Below are positions 8,587 to 17,028 of a DNA stretch of 64,000 nucleotides, piece by piece. The translations under genes and the position numbers were made by a program. The notes beneath the pieces were generated by a model. It was not told the origin of the DNA. It searched no databases and worked only from the letters and a program-made list of their open reading frames with translations. How positions within the stretch are numbered: position 1 is the stretch's first letter; the number at the start of each line of letters is the position of its first letter. The stretch lies in NCBI RefSeq assembly GCF_000712135.1, contig NZ_JOOE01000001.1, positions 186,001 through 250,000 on the forward strand, given 5' to 3'. The DNA comes from Sphingomonas sp. UNC305MFCol5.2 (lineage in GTDB: Bacteria; Pseudomonadota; Alphaproteobacteria; Sphingomonadales; Sphingomonadaceae).

Positions 8587-10077
8587 CTAGACCTCGAGTA
8601 CCGGTTCGTTGCCGAACGCCAGCGCCAGCGCCTTGTGACGCTTTTCGACTGCCTCCCCGTACAGCGCCTCGTCCTCTGGATCGAGAGTCAAGGTGAGCGT
8701 CGCCTCCAGCGCCACGCGTGATCGCCTGAGCGGCGCGGCGACGCCGCCGCTCAGCCTTTGTCCCAGCCGGATGGCCAGGCCCCATAATCGTGCCCGCGCC
8801 AACGACTCGGTGTCCGCCAGCTGGCCGAGCGCCTCGGGACAGCCAAGCCCGCCGCCCAACGCGGTGTAGAGCGCCTGGGCCATGATCGCCCGCCCCGCCG
8901 CATCGATCGCCACCCAATTGCCGTGCAGCGCGATCTCCATACCGCGTTCGGCGCGGAACTCGGGATTGGCGCGCCAGCCGACATCGGCGAGCAGGCAAGC
9001 CGCGTGACGCAGCCGGGCCAGCTCGGGCGCATCGTCGAACAACGGCGCTATCCATGCGTCGAGGAGGTCGCCATGTTCGGGGAAGCGACCCGAGCGCTCG
9101 CCTTCGTCACGCGCCGCGGCGATCAGCGGATCTTCGAGGCGCTGTACCGGCGTGAGCCGCTGATAGAGCAATCCTTCGCGCAGCCCGTATGCCGATACCA
9201 GGCTGCCGCTGCTCCCCAAATGCCTGAGCACGCTCAGCAGCAGCGCCGTCGCGTCGGGCAAGGTCGGGATACGCGCGCTGGAGATGTCGGGGATCGCCTT
9301 GAGCTCGGTCTTCGGTATCTCGGCGAGGATACGCTGCAGGTCGCCGACCCGATCGAGCGCGATCGGATATTGGTGTACTACGGGCAGCGGATAGCCGGTG
9401 CGGTGCATGTCGAGCCGGGCGAGCGCGCGCCACGATCCGCCGACCAGATAGAAAGGCAGCCCCTTCCCTCGCCCGCTCCAGCCTGAATCGGCGAACAGCT
9501 TGGCGACCCGACGATCCAGCGCGCCCTTGCCTTCGGCGCGAATCACACCGAGCCGCAGCACGCCCAAGGGGAAGGACACGCGGTCGGTGACCGTCCCGGC
9601 GACGACGCGCACCAGTTCGAGGCTGCCGCCGCCCAGATCGCCGACCACGCCATCGGCCTCGGGGATGCCGGAGAGCACCCCCATGCCCGAGGCCATTGCC
9701 TCCTCCTCGCCCGACAGCAATTCGACCTCGAGGTTCAGTGCCTCGGCCGCACGGATCAGCTCGCCGCCATTGGAAGCGTCGCGCACCGCGGCGGTGGCGA
9801 CGGTGCGCAATTCGCTCACCTGCATCTCACGGGCGAGCGCGGCGAAGCGCGCCAGCGCGGCGCGCGCCCGCGCCAGCCCCGCTTTGTCGATCGCACCGGT
9901 GTCGCTCAGCGAGCGCCCCAGCCCGGCCATCACCTTTTCGTTGAACAGCACCGCGGGAAGCCGCGCCGCGCCGTCATAGACCACGAGGCGCACCGAGTTG
10001 GATCCGATGTCGATGATCGCCACGCGGGCCTTCGCCGGCACGGTGCGTTGCTCCGGCTTGCGGAGAAGCGTGGCCAT
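8587..10077 (-). CDS. ppx: Exopolyphosphatase, Ppx/GppA family
   Basis: This 496-residue protein hydrolyses terminal phosphates from polyphosphate (Ppx) or pppGpp (GppA); the two cannot be separated by motif alone. The ASKHA fold is shown by IIDIGSNSVRLVVYD (phosphate 1), ATAAVRDASNG, the catalytic-glutamate region LSGEEEA, and VVGDLGGGSLELV (phosphate 2). A C-terminal HD-like helical domain begins around residue 310. It starts 4 bases after the ppk1 stop, so the two form a polyphosphate make-and-break operon; this favours Ppx. Confidence 0.92.
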   Translation of the reverse strand: MATLLRKPEQRTVPAKARVAIIDIGSNSVRLVVYDGAARLPAVLFNEKVMAGLGRSLSDTGAIDKAGLARARAALARFAALAREMQVSELRTVATAAVRDASNGGELIRAAEALNLEVELLSGEEEAMASGMGVLSGIPEADGVVGDLGGGSLELVRVVAGTVTDRVSFPLGVLRLGVIRAEGKGALDRRVAKLFADSGWSGRGKGLPFYLVGGSWRALARLDMHRTGYPLPVVHQYPIALDRVGDLQRILAEIPKTELKAIPDISSARIPTLPDATALLLSVLRHLGSSGSLVSAYGLREGLLYQRLTPVQRLEDPLIAAARDEGERSGRFPEHGDLLDAWIAPLFDDAPELARLRHAACLLADVGWRANPEFRAERGMEIALHGNWVAIDAAGRAIMAQALYTALGGGLGCPEALGQLADTESLARARLWGLAIRLGQRLSGGVAAPLRRSRVALEATLTLTLDPEDEALYGEAVEKRHKALALAFGNEPVLEV

Positions 10078-10081
10078 CAGG

Positions 10082-12265
10082 TCAATGTTCCTTCTTCGCC
10101 CCGCGCCGACGCTTGAGCGACAGTTTCGGCACCGGCTTGCGCTTTTCGAGCGCGGCGCCGCGTCCGGAAAGCGAGGGGTTGGTCATGAAATAGCGGTGCA
10201 GGTTGAATGGCGTGGCGCCTTCCTCGGTCCGGACATAGCGCCCGTCGGGCTGGAGCTGCCAGCTTTGCTCGTCGTCGAGCAGATTGGCGACCATCACCTG
10301 ATCGAGCACCTGATCATGCACCGTCTTGTTGAGGATCGGCAGCATGAACTCGACCCGTCGATCGAAGTTGCGCGGCATCCAGTCGGCCGAGGAAATGAAC
10401 AATTTCGCGCCGTCACTCGGCAATCCCTTGCCGTTGCCGAACGCCCAGATCCGGCTGTGCTCGAGAAAGCGCCCGACGATCGATTTGACCCGGATGTTCT
10501 CGGACAGGCCGGGAACGCCGGGTCGCAAGCAACAGATGCCCCGGACGATCAGATCGATCTCCACCCCCGCGGCGCTGGCCTCATAGAGCTTTTCGATCAC
10601 CGCGGGATCCACCACCGAGTTCATCTTCGCCCAGATCGCTCCGGGATGGCCGGCACGAACATGCGCGATCTCCGCGTCGATCAGCGCGACCAGCTCGTTG
10701 CGCAGGCCGCGCGGGCTGATGTGCAGCAGCTCCAGCGATGCGGGTTCGACATAGCCGGTGACGTAGTTGAACAGCTGCGCCGCATCGCGACCCACCCGTG
10801 GATCTGCGGTGAAGAAGCTCAGATCGGTATAGATGCGCGCGGTGATCGGATGATAATTGCCCGTGCCGAAATGGCAGTAGGTGCGATAGCCGTTGCCCTC
10901 GCGCCGGACGACCATCGAGACCTTGGCGTGAGTCTTCCAGTCGATGAAGCCATAGACGACCTGCACGCCTGCGCGTTCGAGCGCAGTGGCCCAATAGAGG
11001 TTCTGCTCCTCGTCGAACCGCGCCTTCAACTCGACCACCGCGGTGACCGATTTGCCCGCTTCCGCCGCGGCGATCAGCGCGTTGATGACGGCGGGCTGCT
11101 TGCCTGCGCGGTAGAGTGTCTGCTTGATCGCGACCACGTCCGGATCGCTCGCGGCCTGGCCGAGGAACGAAAGCACCACGTCGAAGCTCTCATAAGGGTG
11201 ATGGACGAGAATGTCCTTCGCCCGGATCGCCGCGAAGCAATCGCCGCCATATTCGCGGATCCGCTCCGGGAAACGCGCCGAATAGGGTGTGAACTTGAGG
11301 TCCGGGCGATCTTCCTCGACCAAGGTCGCGAGGTCGCCGACCCCGAGCAGGCCGCCGGTCTCGGTCAGCAAGGCCTCGCTGCCGCCCAGTTCCTCCTTGA
11401 GCACGGCTTCCAGCTCGGGGGAAATGCTCTCCTCCATCTCGAGGCGGATCACGCGGCCGCGTCGGCGGCGTTTGATCGCCGAGCGGAAGGTCATGACGAG
11501 GTCCTCGGCTTCTTCCTCGATCTCGATGTCGCTGTCGCGCAGCACACGGAAGGCGGCGGCGCCGTTCACGGCATAGCCGGGGAAGAGCAGATGCGAGAAA
11601 TGCTTGAGCACAGCCTCGACCGCGACATAGCGCGCGGGCTCGCCGGGCAGGCGGACGAAGCGTTTGAGCGCGGTGGGCAGCAGTACCAGCTCGCGCACCG
11701 GCTCCCGGTCCGAACGGCGGATCAGATCGAAGATCACGCTCGATCCCTGATTGGGGATGAACGGGAACGGATGCGCCGGATCGAGCGCCTGCGGGGTAAG
11801 GATCGGGAAGATCTGGTCGCGGAAATGGCTTTCGAGCCAAGTCTCGGTTTCCCCCTCGATTTCGTTAGATTCTAGGACGTGGATGCCCACTTCGCTCAAT
11901 TGCGCGCGGATCTCGTTCCACACGCTTTGCTGCCGGTCGGCGAGGATCTCGGCTTCCTCGGAGATCGCGGCGAGCTGCTGGCTGGGCGTCCGCCCGTCCG
12001 CCGAATGTGCCTCCACCTTCTGGAGCTGCTGCCCCATCAGTCCGGCGACGCGGACCATGAAGAACTCGTCGAAGTTCGAGCCCGATATCGACAGGAAGCG
12101 CAGTCGCTCCAGCAGCGGGTGCGCGGGGTTGCACGCCTCTTCCATCACGCGGCGATTGAAGGCGAGCCAACTCAGCTCACGATTGAAATAGCGTTTTACC
12201 GGCTCGCCCGGACTATCGATCATCAAGGGTCCCTCTTCGGCCCGCTTGGTTGCTGCCTTGGTCAT
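10082..12265 (-). CDS. ppk1: Polyphosphate kinase 1
   Basis: This 727-residue enzyme reversibly polymerises ATP gamma-phosphate into polyphosphate at the membrane. The N domain begins RYFNRELSWLAFN with the SNFDEFFMVRVAGL block. The autophosphorylated histidine is in CHFGTGNYHPITARIYTD, and the second conserved histidine region is GRFLEHSRIWAFGNG. Length is usual for the family. The extra N-terminus before RYFNREL is short and charged. Ppx follows with a 4-base gap; hdaA lies just upstream, its stop being 4 bases from the ppk1 start. Confidence 0.96.
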   Translation of the reverse strand: MTKAATKRAEEGPLMIDSPGEPVKRYFNRELSWLAFNRRVMEEACNPAHPLLERLRFLSISGSNFDEFFMVRVAGLMGQQLQKVEAHSADGRTPSQQLAAISEEAEILADRQQSVWNEIRAQLSEVGIHVLESNEIEGETETWLESHFRDQIFPILTPQALDPAHPFPFIPNQGSSVIFDLIRRSDREPVRELVLLPTALKRFVRLPGEPARYVAVEAVLKHFSHLLFPGYAVNGAAAFRVLRDSDIEIEEEAEDLVMTFRSAIKRRRRGRVIRLEMEESISPELEAVLKEELGGSEALLTETGGLLGVGDLATLVEEDRPDLKFTPYSARFPERIREYGGDCFAAIRAKDILVHHPYESFDVVLSFLGQAASDPDVVAIKQTLYRAGKQPAVINALIAAAEAGKSVTAVVELKARFDEEQNLYWATALERAGVQVVYGFIDWKTHAKVSMVVRREGNGYRTYCHFGTGNYHPITARIYTDLSFFTADPRVGRDAAQLFNYVTGYVEPASLELLHISPRGLRNELVALIDAEIAHVRAGHPGAIWAKMNSVVDPAVIEKLYEASAAGVEIDLIVRGICCLRPGVPGLSENIRVKSIVGRFLEHSRIWAFGNGKGLPSDGAKLFISSADWMPRNFDRRVEFMLPILNKTVHDQVLDQVMVANLLDDEQSWQLQPDGRYVRTEEGATPFNLHRYFMTNPSLSGRGAALEKRKPVPKLSLKRRRGAKKEH

Positions 12266-12269
12266 GGCC

Positions 12270-12875
12270 CTAGGGGTCGTCCGTTGCGGTTATGAGACCG
12301 TTCGCAGCGAGCGCCTCGCGCACTGCGGGTATCGACAGGCGGTTGTCGGATTCACACTCCAATGCATCCGCAACGCGCAGGATCGCGACGTGGCTGCGTT
12401 CGATCCGCTTCGCCAGCCAGGCGACCACCTCGGGCTTGGCATGGAGCAGATGCCGTTCAAAGGCACGTTCGATCAATTGCGGCATCAGCACGTCGTCCGG
12501 AGGGCCGAGCTCGAGCAAGGGCGAGGCCGCGAGCCGTGAGCGCAGATCGGGCAGCTTGACCTCCCAGACCGGTGGCGCGGCCTCCGCGACGATCAGCAGC
12601 GGGCGGTGCTCCTGCTGCGCTTGGTTCCAGGCGTGGAAGACGTCGGCTTCCCTGGCGCGATCGGCATCGTCGAAGATCCTTCCGCCGCTTTTCGAGGCGA
12701 AGATCCGGGCGAGCAGGCTGCGGCCCGATTTGCGCGGTCCCACCAGCAACGCGCTCATCACCGGCCAGGTCGCCCAATGTTCGAGCTGGTGGACGGCGCG
12801 GGCGTTCGATTCGCCGACAAGGAACTCCGTCTCATGCGCTTCCGGCAGCCCCAGCGGCAGGCGCAGCTGGCTCAT
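12270..12875 (-). CDS. hdaA: DnaA-related HdaA-like regulatory inactivation protein
   Basis: The 201-residue protein is a DnaA-family AAA+ protein lacking the DNA-binding domain. It opens with QLRLPL (residues 3-8), a sliding-clamp-binding motif like that of E. coli Hda, so it should act with the beta clamp to promote ATP hydrolysis by DnaA after initiation. The Walker A region reads GPRKSGRS (46-53), where the usual invariant lysine is arginine. The C-terminal lid carries [13 protein letters not shown]. Its start overlaps the previous gene's stop by ATGA, and ppk1 follows after 4 bases. Confidence 0.85.
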   Translation of the reverse strand: MSQLRLPLGLPEAHETEFLVGESNARAVHQLEHWATWPVMSALLVGPRKSGRSLLARIFASKSGGRIFDDADRAREADVFHAWNQAQQEHRPLLIVAEAAPPVWEVKLPDLRSRLAASPLLELGPPDDVLMPQLIERAFERHLLHAKPEVVAWLAKRIERSHVAILRVADALECESDNRLSIPAVREALAANGLITATDDP

Positions 12876-14149
12876 TTCGCCGCCGGTGTCCCCGTGCTCT
12901 GGGGCGTCGGCGAGGCTGCGGGGGCGCTCCCACCACCGCGACGGATGCGCAGCACGCCGGGGCCCTCCTGCACCTGCCAGCCACGCGCCTCGAGTGCCGC
13001 ACGCAAGTTCGCCAGCGAACCGTCATAGGATACGCGCATCACCGAAATGCCGCCCAGCGCCAGGCTCGTGGTCACTGCCGAGCGCATTCCGGGCACGCCA
13101 CGGACCGCCGATTCGGAGGCGTTGAGCGCCGCGACGCTCGGCGTCTCGACCTGGACGGTGTAGCTCGCCGTCGCTGCGCTACTGGCGTTCGGGTCCGGCG
13201 TAGCCATGGCTGCGGCGGCCGCTGCGGCGGCTTCGGCAGCCAGCTGTTCGGGGGTCTTGGGCGTCGGCGGACGTACCGCGAGCAGCGAATCGGTGCGCAA
13301 CGCGCCCGACGCCAGTGCCTTCTGATACGCCTGATCGAGCCGCACGATCCCCGCGTCGAGCAGCGCATCCAGCGAATCGCCATTGTCGACACGCAACGCG
13401 AAGCTGGTGATCGGACGGCGATCGGGACCGTGATTGGCGGCGAAGACGGCGACGATCGGGCCCCCCGGATATTCGCGGCGGAGCTGCACCTCGGCGACGA
13501 GCACGTCGGACGCGCCATATTGATCGAGGATCGTGCGCCACCAGTTGCGCCCGCGGCGCAGCGTCTGGCCGGCGTTGATCAGCATCGCGTCGGGGCCGGT
13601 GCCGCGCAGCCGGACATAGTCGATCGTGCTGCCGCCGCTGCGGAAGCGATTCCACGCGCGCGACCAGGCGGTCTCGCGCTCAAACACCCGGCCGACTCCG
13701 CCCGAGAATTCGAGCGGGACCAGCAGCATCGGCGGCGAGCGGGTCACTGCGGTCGACACGCCGAGGAGCGCGCCGGCCCTGGCACGATCGAACAGCACAC
13801 CGAGCCGGGCGATGTAACGCGTCGGCCCGATCTGCTCGCGCTCGACGACGATTCCGGTGACGAGCGCATCGAGTGCCGAATCACCCAGCGTGGATTTCTT
13901 GCCGGTGAGCCGCTCCGAGAGCATTTCCCAGCCCTTGCGCTGGGCGAGCCGCCAGCCGCCCTGTCGCGCGACATCGGCGTCCTTGCCCTTCACGTCGACT
14001 TGCACGCCCGAGACTTCGAAGCTGCCCGAGGCGTCGATCGGCACCGCGCTGGCGCCTCCGCCCGCTCCTTGCGCGACGACCATTCCGGCGCCTGCAAGTG
14101 CGAGCGCGCCGGTCAATCCGATGGTGAGCGAAATGCGGGACAGCTGCAT
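12872..14149 (-). CDS. Exported DUF2066-like protein with C-terminal HMA-like domain
   Basis: This 425-residue protein has a signal peptide ([20 protein letters not shown], cleavage near VVAQG). Residues 40-250 show the DUF2066 pattern: a long helix with [17 protein letters not shown], then [20 protein letters not shown] and [10 protein letters not shown]. An alanine-rich linker follows, and the C-terminus (about 315-400) resembles a heavy-metal-associated fold without the CxxC metal site, with [17 protein letters not shown]. The location next to hda and divergent from purM is that of DUF2066 genes in gammaproteobacteria, supporting the assignment. Function is unknown. Start chosen at 14149 because it begins the signal peptide. 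Confidence 0.7.
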   Translation of the reverse strand: MQLSRISLTIGLTGALALAGAGMVVAQGAGGGASAVPIDASGSFEVSGVQVDVKGKDADVARQGGWRLAQRKGWEMLSERLTGKKSTLGDSALDALVTGIVVEREQIGPTRYIARLGVLFDRARAGALLGVSTAVTRSPPMLLVPLEFSGGVGRVFERETAWSRAWNRFRSGGSTIDYVRLRGTGPDAMLINAGQTLRRGRNWWRTILDQYGASDVLVAEVQLRREYPGGPIVAVFAANHGPDRRPITSFALRVDNGDSLDALLDAGIVRLDQAYQKALASGALRTDSLLAVRPPTPKTPEQLAAEAAAAAAAAMATPDPNASSAATASYTVQVETPSVAALNASESAVRGVPGMRSAVTTSLALGGISVMRVSYDGSLANLRAALEARGWQVQEGPGVLRIRRGGGSAPAASPTPQSTGTPAAK

Positions 14150-14212
14150 GCGGTCGCCCTTTTGGCGAAGCGGGCGTGGAAATCCAAGCGCGGAATGGCT
14201 ACGCGGCATCGC

Positions 14213-15307
14213 ATGACCGAAAGCAAAGGCTATACCTACGCCCAGGCGGGCGTCTCGATCGCAGCCGGAAACGCGCTGGTGCGCGCCATCGGACCGCTTG
14301 CCAAATCCACCCGTCGCCCTGGCGCCGATGCCGCTTTGGGCGGGTTCGGCGGAGTGTTCGACCTAAAGGCGGCGGGTTTCACCGATCCCTTGCTCGTCGC
14401 GGCGAACGACGGCGTCGGCACCAAGCTCAAGCTCGCGATCGAATATGATGCGCATGACGGAGTCGGCGTCGATCTGGTCGCGATGTGCGCCAACGATTTG
14501 ATCGTCCAGGGCGCGGAGCCTTTGTTCTTCCTCGATTATTATGCCAGCGGGAAACTCGTGCCCGAGACCGCCGAGCGCGTGATCGCCTCGATCGCCGAGG
14601 GCTGCCGTCAGGCCGGCTGCGCGCTGATCGGCGGCGAGACCGCCGAGATGCCGGGTATGTATGCCGAGGGCGATTATGATCTCGCCGGCTTCTGCGTCGG
14701 CGCGGTCGAGCGCGACCAGTTGCTCGACGGCAGCGCGATCCGTCCCGGCGACCTGCTGCTCGGCCTCGCCTCGACCGGCGTCCATTCGAACGGCTTCTCG
14801 CTCGTCCGCCGACTCGCCGCAGACAAAGGCTGGAAGCTCGATCGGCCCGCAGTCTTCGATCAGGAAGTGATCTTCATCGACGCGCTGATGGCGCCGACTC
14901 GAATCTATGTCGCCAGCCTGCTGCCCCAGCTGCGCAAGGGCACGATCCACGGCCTCGCCCACATCACCGGCGGCGGGCTGCTCGAAAATGTCCCGCGCGT
15001 GCTGCCCACAAATTGCCACGCGCGGATCGACGCCGCAGCCTGGCCGCTGCCGCGGCTGATGGCGTTCTTGCAGGCGCAGGGCAATATCGAGCCCGAGGAA
15101 ATGGCGCGGACCTTCAATTGCGGAATCGGCATGGTCGCAGCGGTCGCCGGCGAGGATGCGGAAGCCGTCGCCGCGGAGCTGACGGCGGCGGGCGAAACCG
15201 TGTTCCGCGTCGGCGTGGTGGAAGAAGGCCAACGCGGCTGCACCGTGTTCGGACCTGTCGAAACCTGGAGCGCCCGTAAGGCATGGTCCGCCACGCACAA
15301 TGATTAG
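14213..15307 (+). CDS. purM: Phosphoribosylformylglycinamidine cyclo-ligase
   Basis: This 364-residue enzyme makes aminoimidazole ribonucleotide from FGAM and ATP, step five of purine synthesis. Signatures are [35 protein letters not shown] (nucleotide site), [33 protein letters not shown] and [16 protein letters not shown]. The ATG at 14213 (MTESKGY) fits the family; an in-frame ATG at 14195 would add six residues. The stop overlaps purN by 8 bases. It is divergent from the DUF2066-like gene. Confidence 0.97.
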   Translation: MTESKGYTYAQAGVSIAAGNALVRAIGPLAKSTRRPGADAALGGFGGVFDLKAAGFTDPLLVAANDGVGTKLKLAIEYDAHDGVGVDLVAMCANDLIVQGAEPLFFLDYYASGKLVPETAERVIASIAEGCRQAGCALIGGETAEMPGMYAEGDYDLAGFCVGAVERDQLLDGSAIRPGDLLLGLASTGVHSNGFSLVRRLAADKGWKLDRPAVFDQEVIFIDALMAPTRIYVASLLPQLRKGTIHGLAHITGGGLLENVPRVLPTNCHARIDAAAWPLPRLMAFLQAQGNIEPEEMARTFNCGIGMVAAVAGEDAEAVAAELTAAGETVFRVGVVEEGQRGCTVFGPVETWSARKAWSATHND

Positions 15308-15872
15308 CCGCAAGAAGCTCGGTATCCTCATCTCCGGCCGCGGCTCGAACATGGCCTCGCTGGTCGAGGCCGCGCGCGCGCCGGACTGCCCTTACGAAGT
15401 CGCGCTCGTAGCGAGCGACAAGCCCGAAGCGCCCGGCCTCGCCTGGGCAGGCGAGCGGGGCGTCGCCACCTTCGCGCAGTCTCCGAAGGGTATGCCCAAA
15501 GCCGAATATGAAGCGAAGATAGACGCCGCACTGCGCGAAGCCGGCGTCGAGGCGATCGCCCTCGCCGGTTACATGCGCCTCCTCTCCGACGATTTCGTCG
15601 CGCGCTGGCAGGGCCGGATCGTCAACATCCACCCCTCGCTGCTGCCCAAATACAAGGGCCTCGACACGCATCAGCGCGCCCTCGACGCCGGCGATGCGCT
15701 CGCCGGCTGCTCGGTGCACATCGTCACCGAGGAGCTCGACGGCGGCAAATTGCTCGGTCAGGCCGAGGTCCCGGTGCTGCCCGGCGACACCGCCGACAGC
15801 CTCGCCACGCGCGTGCTCGCCGAGGAACATCGCCTCTATCCCCGGGTTGTCGCCGAATGGCTGAGGCAATGA
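15300..15872 (+). CDS. purN: Phosphoribosylglycinamide formyltransferase
   Basis: This 190-residue enzyme formylates GAR with 10-formyl-THF. Substrate-binding [11 protein letters not shown] is near the N-terminus. The catalytic asparagine and histidine are in [17 protein letters not shown], and a second histidine in [14 protein letters not shown] is followed by the conserved aspartate. It overlaps purM by 8 bases and its stop overlaps the YjbR-like gene (ATGA), so the three are likely co-translated. Confidence 0.97.
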   Translation: MISRKKLGILISGRGSNMASLVEAARAPDCPYEVALVASDKPEAPGLAWAGERGVATFAQSPKGMPKAEYEAKIDAALREAGVEAIALAGYMRLLSDDFVARWQGRIVNIHPSLLPKYKGLDTHQRALDAGDALAGCSVHIVTEELDGGKLLGQAEVPVLPGDTADSLATRVLAEEHRLYPRVVAEWLRQ

Positions 15873-16228
15873 CTTCCCCGCTCGAACAGGTCCGTGCGCT
15901 CGCGCTCGACCTGCCCGAGGCCGAGGAGCGCGTCAGCCACGGCCAGGCGACCTTCTTCGTCGCCGGCAAGATGTTCGCCCAGTTCCGCCACGATCATCAT
16001 GGCGACGGCCGCACCATCGTCGCAGTCAAGACCGCCGATGCCGAGGAAGCCCGGATGCTGATCGAGGCGGCACCCGACAATTACTCGCGGGTCGCCTACT
16101 TCCGTGCCGAATGGGTCGGCCTCGCGGTCGGCGACGACGATACCGACTGGGCGCATGTCGGCGATCGCATCGCGCGCAGTTGGGAGCTCGCCGCGCCGCG
16201 CCGCCTGCTCGAAGCCGGCGGGCGCTGA
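15869..16228 (+). CDS. MmcQ/YjbR-family protein
   Basis: This 119-residue protein belongs to the MmcQ/YjbR family, a double-stranded-DNA-binding-like fold of unclear role. The pattern ALDLPEAEERVSHGQATFFVAGKMFA (family signature: LP...E..SHG.. .F.V.GK.FA) and AAPDNYSRVAYFRAEWVGL are typical. The ATG at 15869 overlaps the purN stop (ATGA) and was preferred to the ATG at 15857, which would add four residues. No functional link with purine synthesis is evident beyond co-transcription. Confidence 0.85.
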   Translation: MTSPLEQVRALALDLPEAEERVSHGQATFFVAGKMFAQFRHDHHGDGRTIVAVKTADAEEARMLIEAAPDNYSRVAYFRAEWVGLAVGDDDTDWAHVGDRIARSWELAAPRRLLEAGGR

Positions 16229-16329
16229 CGGAACGGCTGCCCCGCTCCCGGGTTCTCTTCCCCATAGTCGCTTCCCATTCGAGCCAGGCCCTTGCCCATT
16301 CCCCCTCAGCCCCGCGATAAGGGGCGCAC

Positions 16330-17028
16330 ATGATCAAGGTCGCCAGCTACAATATGCGCAAGTCGATCGGCACCGATCGGAGGCGCAGGCCCGAACGGAC
16401 GCTGCAGGTGCTGTGCGAAATCGATGCCGACGTGATCGCGCTGCAGGAAGCCGACCGCCGCTTCGGCCCGCGCGAGGCCGTGCTCACCAACCATCTGCTC
16501 GCCGAACATGGCGACTGGAAAGCGATCCCCTTCGGCATGCGTGCGCGATCGATGGGGTGGCACGGCAATGCGCTGCTCGTGCGCCGGGAAGCGCAGGTCA
16601 TGGATTGCGAGGCGATCCACTTGCCTGCGCTCGAGCCCCGCGGCGCAGTGATGGCCGATGTCCGGGTGCGCGGCGAAATGCTGCGCGTCGTCGGCATGCA
16701 TCTCGATCTCTCCGGTCTCTGGCGGCGGCGTCAGGCGCACGCGATCATCGCGCACCTCCAAGCGAGTGCGCGGCAATATCCGACCGTGCTGATGGGCGAC
16801 CTCAACGAATGGAGCCCGCAAAACGGGTGCCTGCGAGATTTCGCCCAGCATTTCGATTTCGCCGCCACCGGCAAGAGCTTCCATGCTCGCCGCCCGATGG
16901 CGCGGCTCGATCGCATCATGGTCAGCCGCGATCTCGCGATCGGCGCATCGGGAGTCCATGAAAGCCTGAACGCGCGTACCGCATCGGACCATCTGCCCAT
17001 CTGGGCGACGATCCGGCCCGCCGGATGA
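16330..17028 (+). CDS. Endonuclease/exonuclease/phosphatase-fold protein
   Basis: This 232-residue protein has the EEP-fold catalytic set: ASYNMRKSIG at the N-terminus, the metal-binding glutamate in ALQEADRR, MHLDLSG, the MGDLNEWSP aspartate-asparagine pair, and the terminal SDHLPI aspartate-histidine pair. The family includes nucleases, phosphodiesterases and inositol or sphingolipid phosphatases; the substrate cannot be told here. No signal peptide is seen. Its stop overlaps the patatin gene start (ATGA), suggesting a shared role, possibly in phospholipid or cardiolipin turnover, though this is inference. Confidence 0.85.
   Translation: MIKVASYNMRKSIGTDRRRRPERTLQVLCEIDADVIALQEADRRFGPREAVLTNHLLAEHGDWKAIPFGMRARSMGWHGNALLVRREAQVMDCEAIHLPALEPRGAVMADVRVRGEMLRVVGMHLDLSGLWRRRQAHAIIAHLQASARQYPTVLMGDLNEWSPQNGCLRDFAQHFDFAATGKSFHARRPMARLDRIMVSRDLAIGASGVHESLNARTASDHLPIWATIRPAG

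Noticed and set aside
9998..11875. A 625-codon open frame on the plus strand
   Set aside because: It is antisense to ppk1 and ppx and contains no recognisable protein family; its composition (H, D, R, G-rich) is that of a shadow frame.
12572..14212. A long extension upstream of purM in the same frame
   Set aside because: It is antisense to hdaA and the DUF2066-like gene; the PurM family starts at the ATG at 14213.
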